Translations under genes and position numbers: made by a program
Notes under the pieces: generated by a model
Told to the model about the DNA's origin: nothing
Seen by the model: only the letters and a program-made list of their open reading frames with translations
Databases searched by the model: none
Origin: Dactylis glomerata
Lineage: Eukaryota; Streptophyta; Magnoliopsida; Poales; Poaceae
DNA length: 64,000 nucleotides
Reading direction: 5' to 3'
Assembly: GCA_007115705.1 (NCBI GenBank)
Contig: QXEO01000548.1
Span: 8,630,383 to 8,694,382 of the forward strand
Part shown: positions 33,454 to 45,934 of the stretch, piece after piece
How the letters are laid out: every line of letters begins with the position of its first letter
How positions within the stretch are numbered: position 1 is the first letter of the stretch

Positions 33454-36400
33454 TCATGTGCTTGTCCCGTAAAGGTCAATGGATCCTATTTGAAACCTTG
33501 GATTGTCACTGGATTCTCTTGCCCGTAGAAACCGAAACCTGCCAGAGGTGAGCAAAACCTTTTTAGTCGCAAGGGAAAATATATATAACGCACCACATCT
33601 ATACCAGACAATGTTATAAAGCCTACCGAAATGCATTTGCCGTGTAACTCTTGTCAACAGAAAATGATTTCCTACAGAAACGGCTGTCAAACATTATAGA
33701 ACTCCGAGCATCAATAATGCTCCAAGTAGATCCCCCATCTGCGCTCCCTTCGAGGACCCTGCAACGCAACATTTCAAGACACTTGAGAGAATTTTTTGTA
33801 ATTTCTATGGTGACTTGCAGAATATCACCATTTTGATAATTAAAAGCTGGCAAAGCCTGTAACATATCTGACGACGACTTCAATAAACAATGTGAAAATC
33901 TTGAGTAGCAAGCAACACCTTTTTCTTAACTACTTAAATTAACAATATTATCACTGAAACAGCAACAAAAAATGATAGAAATAGATTGGATTATTCTCTG
34001 ATTATAAATGTGCTCTCCTTTTTTTATAAGGGGTGGCAAGGGGTTGTTGTCTTATACCCTAAGCAGGCTCTCTCTAACTTATGGTAATTAATATGATTTA
34101 AATAGAATCTAATCCTAACAAATCCTAAGGATGTGTCTTTAGTTGAAATGCCCCGCCTTGGCCTGGTGGCCCCTGCAGGACTATGGGCCGACAAGCAATC
34201 AAGAGTTATTTTGCATACTCCCTCCAGCCCATATTAATTGGCGCAGCCATACACTATGTCTATTACAAGTGTACTCCTAAGCTGTGCCAAATAATTTGGG
34301 CTGGAGGGAGTACATAACATACAGGATAAGCTTGATTATCATAAGAAAAATCACATGAGACAACCAAGAAAATTAACTTAAAAGTTCTCACATATGACAG
34401 TACAAACTGTATCTTTATCCTGCAAGGTACCAAAGTATTAAGGAACAGGTTTCTTTGTTACTATACCAGTCCATTGGATCCCTCACTGGAACATCATTAG
34501 CTGACATCAAATCATATGCCTCCAACTCGCAAGTTTGGCCATCGTCCAATTTATATATTAGCCAGCATCCTGCATAATTATTTTGTTAGCCAATATAACA
34601 AATCAATAAAATTCCACATCTGTAAGCATTTGAAACAAACAAACAAAAAATCAAGAAAACACTAAGGACCTTTGCGTTTCATTTCATTCAGAAGATAGAT
34701 AGTTTGTTACAAGCCCCCTAAGAGGGTGATATTACATCATTTTTCGCTTAATGCACGTCCCAGGTCGAAAGCAAGACTACACTAAGGCTTTGGCCAAGAA
34801 GGCTGCTTCGTCCTTGATGCGGGAGACCAGGCCATTGATTGATTTTTTCCGATAAGGGACGCTTTATTACTTAAAAGGTTTAAGCATTACACCAGGCCTC
34901 TGCATATCTAGGATGCACACAGCCGCACAAAAGTTCCAAAGTAGCGAAAAGAAAAAGGAAAGGTGAAATACATATCAATTGTAAATCGCCTAAGGTGATG
35001 GTGGTCCAGTCCAGAGGTTATGCGGCCATCCATGTTGGGAAAAAGTATCCCTCGCTGTGGCCTCCAACGAAGCAGTCGTTCCGCTGCTTCCAAATCATCC
35101 AGGGGTTTAGCAGCATCAGGGAGGCGAGGCCCTTGCACATGGGTTTGGGTGTGTCCTGTTTAGTCTTGATCCACCAATCTGTGAGAGATGTTTCCTGGTT
35201 TGGCGGATCGCAGGTCAGCCTGAGGCAGGATAGGACTTTGTCAGACCTGCCTGAAGAAGGAGCATGCGAGGACTAAGTGCGTCATCGACTCAGGCCCTCA
35301 GGGGCCTGTCCACAAAGGAGGCAGGCTGGGTGATGCTGGAGTCCTTGGAGTTCCAGGCAATCCGCAGTCCAACAGCAGTCTTGGTTAGCTAACCAGTGAA
35401 AGAACTTGACACGTGGCTGTGCCCAATTCTTCCAGATGAGTTTCCAAGCTTGGCATGAGGTGGGTCCCAGGAAGGTGGTCTGACACCAAGATCGCGCTGA
35501 GTAGGATCCATCTGCCGTCCACTTCCAGATCAGTCGTCGATCAGGCTGGTCGTAAGAGCCGTGTTCTGTATGGCCTGCCAGAGTAGAAGATACTGACCTA
35601 TACTGTCGATTGTTGTGCTGATTATGATCTTCTCATGAAACAATTCCACTGAAGCACAGCATTGAAATTCTTCAGAACATCAGCACAACAATCGACCAGA
35701 GTACCAGATACTACTGCCAAAAGTTGATCAGTTGCATATGATACGAAAAGAACTAGACTAATATCAAGGTGCATATTGTTGGTGAGTAACTTGGGAGCAA
35801 AAAAGATTTGCCGTCAAGTGCTCTAGACTCTAGGTGATGAGGATTAATGAAATTCTGCAATGGTTTAAAGAATAAACTCAATACAAGTACATTCTAACTG
35901 ACACCGTAAGATCAGTTCCAAAGTTCCAATCTAGCAAATGGATATATCCATCTGGGAAACAAATGGGTTTGGAAGTAATGGAAATCATTCAGATGCCAAA
36001 CTTCTTCACGGTTATCGTGATTGACAAATAAAATATGACTCCACCTAGGTAATAAGGCCATTCATGGTTGGACACCATCGTTTTCATCAGGCCATGTTAA
36101 GATAATGCTGAATATGAACCAATATATTCAAAGCTCCAAAATAACAGGTCCAAAAACAAGAGTATATATATACTGTTCTTTTAATAAGGAGCATGGATCT
36201 CTAAACCTGAACATCCGCCAAAATAGTCGATAAGATCAACTTTGCACAAAAAGTAATATGCTAGAACCAAATTACCTTTGGCTCCATCAGGTTCTTCCCA
36301 TTTGGACAAGCGAATGCCATCAAATGCCGCTGTTGCCTGAAATGATTTTATTATTTTAGGGCAAACCATGATGAATGGATATATATACACATATAGAAAA

Positions 36401-39400
36401 TGAACAGTTAGCAGATTCGCAAGACATACAATTCCAACTGGGAGTTGCTCACTGCTTGCAAGGACTGAACCTGAGCAGAGCCTATTGCCTCTTGGGAATT
36501 GATGATCTTTTGTGTAAATGATATTGGTCTTATAATTACTCAGTATCTCATCAAGTGCATCTAGTGCTACTGGTAATGCTAAGGATGTGTGTATTAGATT
36601 ACCATCTGTAGCCACGGATCGACCTCCATCAGTGCCTAATTCTGCTTTCAAAGAAATAGCAGAAAGCAGTCTTTCAGAAAAGGGAAGTATATCCTCAAAA
36701 ATTTGTTGTGATTTTTTGTCCAATGTAACTCTTCGGCTTTTGAAGTTGGCATCTTTAAGATTTTGCATCCAGCTCCTCAATGTGTCAAGAACTTCAATGA
36801 TTCTTTCTTTAGGGATGTTTGTATCACAAAAATGAGAAAGAACAGCTGACAGAGCATCATATATTTTTGAAACATGAGCATCCACGCATTTCCGAACAGG
36901 ACAAGATGAACAACTGAGTGAGTCTCCTTGGCCCAATTCTAACCTTGCTGTTCTCCATTCCACAGAACCACTTTGCCTTCCAGGTAAAGATATGTTGTTG
37001 TTGACTTCAAGATATGCAGCTTTAGTAAGTTCCTCAGACTCTTTCATGTCACGGTTTTCTATGGCTGAGAGTTCATCAGTTGACAATCCACTACGACACT
37101 TCCCAGTCATATTCAGTAGAACAGCTGAAACTGTATCCTCGGAGGTAATTGTTCGTCTAGAGAGAACCTGAAATGTAAAACCGTGTGACACGAGATGAAT
37201 AATGAAAACAATTTCTAACAAACAACAAAGGTTACTCACCCCCAACACAGGCCCTAACCAAGCGAAAAAACTATACCTCGTGCCACTTTCTGGTGTAGCG
37301 TTTAGTTACATCGCGTACTCCATCTTTTGAAATAGCAATGGCATAATCTAACTTCTTGCTCCACCTAGAAAATCGATGCAACACCACATCAGTATGCAGT
37401 GGAAAATAGACGAACTATCAGATGAATTATATGGCAAAATTAATATGCAGAAATCACTTGGGCAGAATTATATACCCTTTCTCATACAACAATGGATTAT
37501 CGTAGACTCCTTCGCATGGATCTAGGTGCATCCATCTAAACATTGCACAACTGTAGCATTAATAAGGGTAACAGAATACCACAATAGAAGCAGTGAAAGG
37601 TTAAGCTAACCTCCCATACAAGTTTGAATAACATTCTGTCCACACATGATCAGTGAAATCCAGAATCTGTAAACAATAAGCATGTTCAATTTATTTGCCA
37701 TAGTAGAAATAAATAGTTACAGATTCGTTGTTGCTCTATATAGACTGTAGCAGAACTTAAATTGCCTTTACAAAAAAACATATTTGATTGAACTTGACTA
37801 AGCGGAAGGACTAGTCACCAGCAGACCATACAAATTCAGGACTACTAACACAAGACACAAGAGTGGCAGCAATAGAGATAGGACGAACACTCCAGTAAAT
37901 AGTTTTTGAAGACAACTAAAGAAACGTGCATGACCATAATAGGCAGTATTCAAACAAATAAAGGATATTATTTAAATAGAAAATTCGAGAGAGCTAGAGA
38001 AAAATTTCTTTCTTGAAGGTCACGTAATTTCCCCCTATATAAGGGGCACCACATGTACAAATCAATCTGTCAAGTTAATCAATAAGAATAGTTATGAATT
38101 TCTTCTCCCTTGTTTGTTATCCCTAGCCTATATTCTACTGCGAAGGATGCTTATAATCTGAATGATGAAACAGAACTCACAAGAAGCTGAGACTGGAACC
38201 TTTTTCAGGAGACATAAATCAGTCACGAGTCTAGTCTAGTGTGACATATAATGATAATATTTAGCACAAGATTATTTCAACACTTAAAACTATTTGAGCT
38301 CCATACTCCAGAATCATGGTCCTATGATGAAGAACACAGATTGTAGTAGTGCGAAGACTAGAAAGATACCTACTAGATTTAGTTTAATATCCAAAAGTGT
38401 ATTAGCTGGAGAGTCCAAAAAAGACCTCATCCGGGGAAGTCTAGTTCTTAATGAAACTGTTTTTATATTCTATACTAAAATTTAAACGTTGTTATCTTCA
38501 AACATGATCCAGGTCCTATTAGTCAAACATGCTGCAGAAAATACATATCTTGATTTATCAAATTCAAATATGTGTAATCCAGCAATTAGGGTAGAAAATC
38601 TGAACATAATGGCATTCCATATTTTATTGACCGGATCCGCATTTGATTCAAAGCATTGCAGGAACAGTTATTTGGATGAGGAATCTAAGCCATATTTTTT
38701 GTGCTGAAAAAATTAGTAAACAAATAATGTGTACAGTTTGACAATTTGCACTGAATGTCACCCTCAAAATATGAATGAATATGTAAGAATGGAAGGCACA
38801 GACAGGGAAAGACAAAAGGGTGAACCCGTTTGACAAATATGGAATCACCATGCAGAAACTATAGTTCATTCTAGCTAAGATTAATTATGAGCATCATGAA
38901 ACTAACCAAACGAGCTTCATATCCAAAAGTTCGACAGTAGAATGTAAAGCAATTTGCCCATTCTCCACAACGCCCTTTCCTAGTTTGTATAAGCTTCAAA
39001 GCAAGAAATATCAGTTCCCAATTTGGTTTTTACAAAAAAAATACACACCCAACCTGGATCACAAGAGACTGGGTCAGCTCACTCATACCTTATATGGGTC
39101 ATTGTACCTTGGGAAACGGGTGATACTAGAACAATGGTTGCACCTAAAAATGTAATATGTTAGTATATGCAAATGAAGTTCTAGAATATTGATCGTGTGG
39201 CATCAGCTGAGGAAGGAGATAAAGTTAGGATACAAGTACATTCATTCTAGTATTATAGGATCTTATGACTTATGGTACTACCATCATGTGGGGCCATTTC
39301 AGTCCTGATACTAAGTAGGATCTAAATCAGGACCATACATAAGTAATCTAGTAGAGCCAATTATCTTTATAATCACAATTTCCTAGTTAGCATCCTATCA

Positions 39401-42400
39401 TGCTCAGATCCTGACCATGTCATCTTGAAAATTATCCTCCCTAGGATCCTGATCCTGACAGCCTTGATTTGTTCAGATAGAGATGACATTTGGAAGTGCA
39501 TCGAGGATTTGTCTTATGCTGCAGTTACAGTTCCAGAGTAAAGAATTTTCCGGAATGATTCTTGACAAAGACCGAACTTGAAGGAGATAAAAGTCCACCT
39601 TATAAATAATAGTATGGACATGGAATGGGGAAATGGTGGCATACTTAACCAGGGGTCAACTTAGGCACGATCACCCGTTTAATTGAGATCTAGCAGGATG
39701 GAAGTCCAAAACAATACAACATTGACACAAGATGCATCTGTCATGCCACGAAATTTCAGATGTGAATGGTGGCAGATTCTAATGACCAGATTCCAATCAT
39801 ATTCAAAAGCAGATTTTGTTTTGTTTTTCATCTCTTGGCATGTGTGACGAATTTGGATCTGAAATCATGGTTAATGCATACCATGTGAATGTTGTTAGAA
39901 AATATTGAAACTTCCATTACTCTCTGTTCCTGTAACATAAGTGGTCTCACAGATTAAGGGATAATCTTGCCGAAAGTTGCTAAAGTTATGATTTATTTGG
40001 ATATCTGATTGCATGTTGTTGAAGGAAACATGACCCTTCTAAAATTAAATTCGAATTAAGATGCCAGAAGTAAGACAATTAAATAAAATCCGACTCCTAC
40101 CTATAGATCTCGACACGTGAGGCACCAAATTCAATTTCCGAGGGAAGTGGATTGCCCATTCCAACCATAGATGTCTCACGATCACAGCTGTCACAAGCTG
40201 GGGCATTAACCCATCTGCAAAGATAAGCATCATTGTTAGATGATGAAGCGTATGAGCTCTCAACTGTAGGGTATTCTATCACATGTACAGGCTGTGTACT
40301 GTGTAGTGAGCATCGTGAAAGTGTATAAATCCAAGTACAAACACCACACGTATTACACATAATAAGGCTCAGTGACACTCAGAAACATAGATTCAGTTTT
40401 AATCTTTCATCTTTGTAGATGAGATTAGGATAAGGCAATTTCGGTGTGGTTTTTATTTCTTGTTTAGCCTCTGTTTTGATCTTATCTGTTATTTATTGTT
40501 CATCCCATCCTTGGTGAGTTGTAATTTGTTCTTTCTCGGCATTCTTGCTCTAATACAAAATGATAATTGTTTCACAATGTATTCAAGAAAAATATTATCT
40601 TCCACAGGCTAAAGTGGAGTCATGCAAATACCACCAGAGTGATCATTCAGTCATGTTCTTCTTTGCTTGACTCCTTTGACGGCACTGTTTAATATTTCAA
40701 AAGGCTGCTTTTCAGAGAATAAATTCGAGATCCCTCTTTATATGTTTCGAAACGGCAAAAGTAGTGCCACGGAGTATAGATGATAGCAGATACATAACAC
40801 TCATTATCTGGAGAAAGCAATGACTGAAAAAGGGGGCATGACAGTGTTTCAGTAACCTGAATGATTGCTTAAACCAGAAAAGCAATTGCAACAGAAAGGC
40901 ATGATCCTCTTCATTTTTCGACGGACTGAAGGTCCCTTCCTACTAAAAAATCTTGTGTAAGAATTTCTGTCAAGTCATCTCTTCAAACATAGAATATAGT
41001 ATAGCAATCGACACAATTACAATAACATAATATCCAGACGCAGTCATGGTGTTAAAATTTGCAAGATAGCAGTAAACTACAACGACCTTGGAGACAAACT
41101 TGTACCCACAAAATGCTTTATCAATAAATCAAACAAAATGTGGCCATGCTGAAAATCAAGCTGAAAACAAAAGAGTAAACTAACAGAAGGTCAGAAGCTG
41201 AAACGGAAACCTTGGCCAGTGAGATCAATGCCTTCTCCTTCAGTTCATCTACTGGGACAGTTTTCAGTGCTGCTTCCTGGCGCATTGGATCCTCATACTA
41301 CATTCAAAAAAGTGTCAAGAGACAAGAACCAGAAACAACCACAATATAATGGAATGCTTTGCAAACGAAACACAATCCTATTACATATACCTTCAGAACC
41401 TGGCGCAGGTATGGCTCAACTCTTTCTCTGAACAACTCTCCTCCATCATTCTGTATGCTGTACTGTTGTAGTAGAAGTGCCTCTTCTTCCGCCTAAGAAA
41501 TTTTTCAACAAACAAGAGTTCGAATGTGAAACTGGTTACGACATTTTGGATTGAAGGATTTTCAAAATTGTGTATATCTACTAATCCGTATGAATTGTTC
41601 CTATAGATGCCTTTTGGTTCAAAGGAGTGAAATCTTCAAAATCCCTAAAGCCTTTGTTCGGTACTAGTGTTTTTGGACAGGGGTTTCAACCAATCCCATG
41701 AAATCCTCATTTATCCTAAATCCCAATACACAAGGGAGCGGTAGTGTACTATGTCTTGAGGAAAATGCACAAGGGTCTGGGGAGAAGTGGGGATAAAAGC
41801 AACCCCAATACACTAGAGCCAAATGGGCTTTTGGGGATACATGGGGATTTGGGATTAGACTGGGATAATCCCTACCAAACAAGGCCTAAGGGTTCATTTC
41901 CTACACCCAAATCCATAGAAATCCTCGCGGTCTCTGTAGAAAAAAAATCATGTGCTATACTGTTGTGCAACCAAATAACTGTTAGCAATTCCTGTGGCAT
42001 GTCATGACATTCCATTCCTACATTCCGAAAAGCCCTAATTGGACTTATCTCTCGTTTCCCCTAGACCCTATGCAAAGTGCATGGAACAAGGATCTTCAAT
42101 TCACTGTCATCCGCGCAGTAGAGCTATTCAAGTTTGAACAGGCGCAGCTAGCCTCCACCAAAATCAAAAGAATTCCTCTGCTCATTTTCGATGCCCAGTC
42201 AAACAAATCTGATCCTCAACAACTATAAACAATACAAAACCCATTGAGGCCATCCAAACTGCAGTGCCCATGTTTCGCTAAATTTCATGTTTATTGCTCC
42301 ACCTCACTATCTCACCTGCTCACTCCCCAAAAAGGATAACAACACTTAAACAACACATTTCCACCTAATAACCTACATCGTGCAAGTTACTCGGCACCTG

Positions 42401-43061
42401 AATTGAATTCAGACTTCCCACCTTGTTTAAAGTAGCCTCAGCTAAATCTAAGAAAATTATAAATACCATCAATCTTGTAACATCTAAACCAGAATGTACA
42501 AAATGCAGCTATTTTGACACCCCGTTTACTCCAGCTTCAACCCACTAGCTATGAAATTCGAACAAAACCAAGTCACCCTGCCCCCCAAATTATCACTTGT
42601 CAGCTCCTAGTCCAATTCTCAATCGCAAGGGATCGTCAACTACTGCAAGGGATGTCAACTAACGACACCTGAATCATCCTCGCGAGCTCCTCGTCGGACT
42701 TCTCCTGCGCCCTGGCCGCTGCCGCTGCCGCTGCCGCGTCCGCCTCGTCCCCGTCGTCGATGGACACGAGGCGGAGGCCCTCGGAGATGGACTCCAGGTT
42801 GGTGATGTCATCAACCACGGACCCATCCGCCTCCACGACGATCTGCACGAGCACCGAACCGCATCAGAGAAGAACGATCGCGGGGTACCAGGGGTGGGTG
42901 TGTGGTCCGGGCGGGGAGCGAACCTTCTGGAGGTCGGGCGGGACGGAGGTGAGGGAGAAGATCTGGAAGCGGAGGACATCGAGGCCGTCCTCCGTGTCGT
43001 ACTCGACCGCGTGCTCTTCGCCGGCGGGGGCCTGACGGACCACGAACCTGCGAGCCACCAT
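33454..43061 (-). CDS. PNG1: Peptide:N-glycanase (PNGase), 16 exons, 720 aa
   Basis: This cytoplasmic deglycosylating enzyme removes N-glycans from misfolded glycoproteins during ER-associated degradation. Exons on the minus strand: 43061-42924, 42842-42669, 41492-41391, 41297-41211, 40939-40857, 40214-40101, 39143-39089, 38993-38907, 37666-37611, 37535-37476, 37364-37277, 37167-36430, 36336-36276, 34569-34467, 33758-33627 and 33538-33454. They total 2163 nt, and all joins are GT-AG and in phase. The start MVARRFVVRQ matches the plant family. Zinc cysteines are C202, C205, C234 and C237 (CDSC, CNHC). The transglutaminase-fold triad is Cys260 (GRCGEWANCF), His287 (DHVWTE) and Asp304 (HLDPCE). 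The 17- and 27-residue spacings are those of Arabidopsis PNG1, which is nearly the same length (recalled, not searched). Exon 2 has an eight-alanine run. It appears fully functional. Confidence 0.95.
34218..34310. mobile_element. Stowaway MITE, 93 bp, in a PNG1 intron
   Basis: It starts CTCCCTCCAGCCC and ends GGGCTGGAGGGAG, with TA duplications at 34216-34217 and 34311-34312. It lies in the intron between PNG1 exons 14 and 15. Confidence 0.92.
34660..35560 (-). pseudogene. LINE 3' fragments in PNG1 intron 13
   Basis: On the minus strand, zf-RVT residues (IWKNWAQPRVKFFHWLANQD, then CLLCGQ) are followed by a stop-broken tail (WIKTKQDTPKPMCKGLASL, WMIWKQRND), the usual LINE ORF2 C-terminus. A second tail-like segment lies at 34660-34840, so two LINE ends may be nested. 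The 1.7-kb intron is the largest in the gene because of this insertion. Confidence 0.75.
35605..35696. repeat. 18-bp perfect inverted repeat, 56-bp loop
   Basis: The arms 35605-35622 and 35679-35696 are exact reverse complements. They sit inside PNG1 intron 13, next to the LINE debris. This could be a foldback remnant or a duplication made at insertion. Confidence 0.75.
42711..42740 (-). repeat. GCN microsatellite encoding poly-Ala in PNG1 exon 2
   Basis: A GCCGCT-type repeat encodes a run of eight alanines in an otherwise acidic segment of the PNG1 N-terminus. It is likely to vary in length between accessions. Confidence 0.7.
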
Positions 43062-43267
43062 CGCGTCTCTCTCTCGTGGACCAGGTCCAGGTGGAGTCCA
43101 CTCTCAAAAGGGTTTGCTTGACAGGTGGGAGGCACCAAAGGCGTGGAAAAGCACCTACCAGATCTACTGCTATCGACGAGAGCGCGTTATATTTGGTCTC
43201 GACCACCGCCCTGTAAACATTTGCCACGCGCTGGCCTAGATTTTTCCCCACCGAAAACGTTAAACTA
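43062..43267 (-). promoter_or_regulatory. PNG1 5' leader and proximal promoter
   Basis: This short sequence lies directly upstream of ATG 43061 and includes a CT-rich tract (GAGAGAGA on the plus strand) typical of plant leaders. The start of transcription is not visible. Confidence 0.4.
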
Positions 43268-43504
43268 GAGTATGTTCCTTAGCGCTAAAAATGCTCATCT
43301 GCCGGGTGCTCCAAAATGCAGCGCGCGTTGGTGGAAAACAACTTCCTACACTCCTATGCATTCAACAAGATCAAATACTCACATAAATTATGAAACAAAT
43401 GATCTACCATAGTTTAAATGGACACAAAGTGCAACACACATATCACATAGTTTAAGAACAACTCACAACATGACGTAGTTCAACACCGATATACAACATA
43501 TGGT

Positions 43505-43900
43505 TCAAATAGACACAAAGTGCAACACACAATTTGCATATGAAATGCAAGATAGAATCTCACACTTCCGCATTTTCCAAGTCATCGCCTTCTTTTGCTT
43601 CTTCTTCATCGATATCTTAGGTTGAAGAAGGAATAGTAGGATCCAAAGAGGCCACAAATCCTCCGGTGGTGCTCCCATGGCTCCATACACACCACTCACC
43701 GATGCTCCCATAGCCCCTCCGGAGACTCCTCCATAGTCGGCCATGCCTCCAAAGCCTCCCATGTCGGGCATGCCTCCCATGACGGCCATGCCTACCATAC
43801 CGGTCATGCCTCCCATGGCGGCCATGCCTCCCATACCGGTCATGCCTCCTCCAAACATGGGCATGCCGGCCATGCCTCCTCCAAACATACCGACTGACGA
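43505..43900 (-). pseudogene. Gly/Met-repeat protein C-terminal relic
   Basis: A tandem array of GGM- and GM-type codons (43733-43885) encodes repeats such as MFGGGMAGMP and MGGMTGMVGM. Shortly after, the likely frame changes to TTGGFVASLDPTIPSS, then a stop, then an acidic end (DIDEEEAKEGDDLENAEV). This end has the look of a real C-terminus. The 5' end is lost near 43890. The downstream flank carries two copies of an ACACAAAGTGCAACACACA segment (about 43425 and 43513). I cannot name the family. Similar Met/Gly tails occur in transposon-linked proteins of cereals, but that is from memory only. Confidence 0.45.
43733..43885. repeat. Minisatellite of GCATGCCTCCCAT-type units
   Basis: Imperfect 12- to 15-bp units containing CATGCC, CCCAT and GGCCATG repeat about ten times. 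In the minus frame they encode Gly-Met repeats. Confidence 0.75.
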
Positions 43901-44106
43901 GGGTTAACTCGACAAATGTCCAATACGAAGGACTTAGGATCGGGGGAGTAGGGCGTCGGATGAACTCGAAGATAAAATCAGTCAAACAAGGTGTGTATCG
44001 AAAGTAAATGTAAGATTTACTTGGCTTGCTTCCAATCAGTCCCTTACGTCCTCTCCGGGACCCTATATATAGATGGCCAGGTCTCAAGGATCGGGAGGGG
44101 TCCGAC
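43891..44106. other. Unassigned fragment between the relic and element A
   Basis: It contains a TATATATAG tract and no ORF of note. It could be a fragment of another LTR that element A interrupted. The other half is not recognisable after 51834. Confidence 0.3.
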
Positions 44107-45747
44107 TGATACGTCTCAAACGTATCTATAATTTTTGATGCTCCATGCTTGTTCTTACACCATTTGCTTAGTGTTTTGTTACACTTCGTGGCATTTTTAT
44201 GCATTTTCCGGAACTAACCTATTAACAAGATGCCATAGTGTCAGTTTTTTCTGCTGTTTTTGTGTTTCAGAAAAGTTACACTGGAAATATTCTCGAAATT
44301 GGACGAAACAAAAGCCGAACCTCCTAATATTTACCGAAGCTTCCAGAAGTCTGAAGAGGAGACGGAGGGGAGCCACGGGCTGGCCACACCATAGGGCAGC
44401 ACGGCCAGCCCCTGGCCCGTGCCCCTATGGGTGAGGCCACCCTGGCCCACCTTTGACGCTGCCCCTTCGCCTATAAAGACCCTCCGACGGGAAAAACCTA
44501 AATACCCGATCAATTTTCCAGAAACACATCGTGATCCGCCGCCGTCGTCGACCCAAGATCGGGAGGGTCCAGAAGCTCTTCCCGCAACCCTGCCGGAGAG
44601 GGGAATCGCCACCGGAGGTCTTCTTCATCGCCATGCTTGCCTCCGGCGCGATGAGTGAGTAGTCTACTTTGGACTATGGGTCCATAGCAGTAGCTAGATG
44701 GTTGTCTTCTCCACCATGTGCTTCATGTTTAGATCTCGTGAGCTGCCTTATATGATCGAGATCACCTTTATGTAATTCTACATGTTGTGTTTGTTGGGAT
44801 CCGATGAATATTGGTGTTATGTTAAGTTGATGTGCTGAATTTTATCTTATGTTATCTCTATGTTGTTTATGATCTTGCATGCTCTCCGTTGTTAGTAGCT
44901 ATCTTGGCCAAGTAGATACTAGTGACTCCAAGAGGGGGTATTTATGCCCGATAGTTGGGTTCATGCCTCTATTTAATCTGGGGGAGTGACAGAAACCTCT
45001 AAGGTTGTAGATGTGTTGTTGCCACTAGGGAGAAAACAACATTCTTGTGTCCAAGGACATTCGTTTTGTTTACATTACAAACTTTGCTTAATGCAGTTAT
45101 CTGTTGTTCGCAACTTAATACTCGAGGGGTGTTCGGACGATATCCCCGCGAGTGGATTATTAGTCATAGATGCAGTTGGATGGCGGTCTATGTATTTTGT
45201 TATAATGCCCAGAGTAAATCTCATAGTGATCCTTGTGACATATGCACGTTATCTTTATTCTATCAATTGCCCAACTGTAATTTGTTTACCCAGCATGTTG
45301 TTATTTATCTTATGGAGAGACACCACTAGTGAACTGTGGACCCCGGTCCAATTTCCTTTACATTGCTATCACCATTTTTATTTTACTCGCACTGTTTACT
45401 TTCTTGCATATTACTATTGCTTTCCACTCGATACGCTCATACATTTGTTTACAGCAAACCGGTGAGATTGATAACCTCATCGTAAGTTGGGAGCAAAGTA
45501 CTTGGTTGTGTTGTGTGTAGGTTCCACGTTGCTGCTAGTGCAAAGTAAAGCCCTAGACGAGGTGCCTTATAAATTGTCCGGAGCTGTCGTGAAGCTAGCA
45601 GGCATCACCTTCTGAAGTTTGGCTTTTTCCTACTGGTTTGATAAACCTCGGTTTCTTACTGAGGGAAAATTTGCTGCTGTGCTTATCATACCTTCTCTTG
45701 GGGTTCCCAACTGGTCGGTCATCTACATCAACACCGCACCGCAATCA
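44107..45747 (+). repeat. Element A 5' LTR, 1641 bp
   Basis: It starts TGATACGTCTCAAACG and ends CAATCA, ten bases before the PBS. The same spacing is seen in element C. The flank at 44102-44106 (CCGAC) would be the target duplication, but the 3' end is missing. Confidence 0.85.
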
Positions 45748-45757
45748 AGCTATTTTC

Positions 45758-45775
45758 TGGCGCCATTGCCGGGGA
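45758..45775 (+). other. Element A primer binding site
   Basis: TGGCGCCATTGCCGGGGA is the Athila-type PBS. It differs by one base from the TGGCGCCGTTGCCGGGGA of element C. It is probably complementary to tRNA-Asp. Confidence 0.8.
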
Positions 45776-45934
45776 AAAAGAAGATTTCTGCAAGGGGAGT
45801 TTTGCACGCACATCCTTTACTTTGTTTATTATTTTGCTTTACTTTATTTTTACTTGCATCGTTTTATCAAAAATACAAAAAAATAGTTTCCTATTAGTTG
45901 TTATTTTTACTTGTCTGCTTTTAGCTTTGCTAGA

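Noticed and set aside
44986..45465. 159-aa ORF, with equivalents at 51405 and 59573
   Set aside because: It lies within the LTRs of elements A and C, recurs with each LTR copy and shows no coding features.
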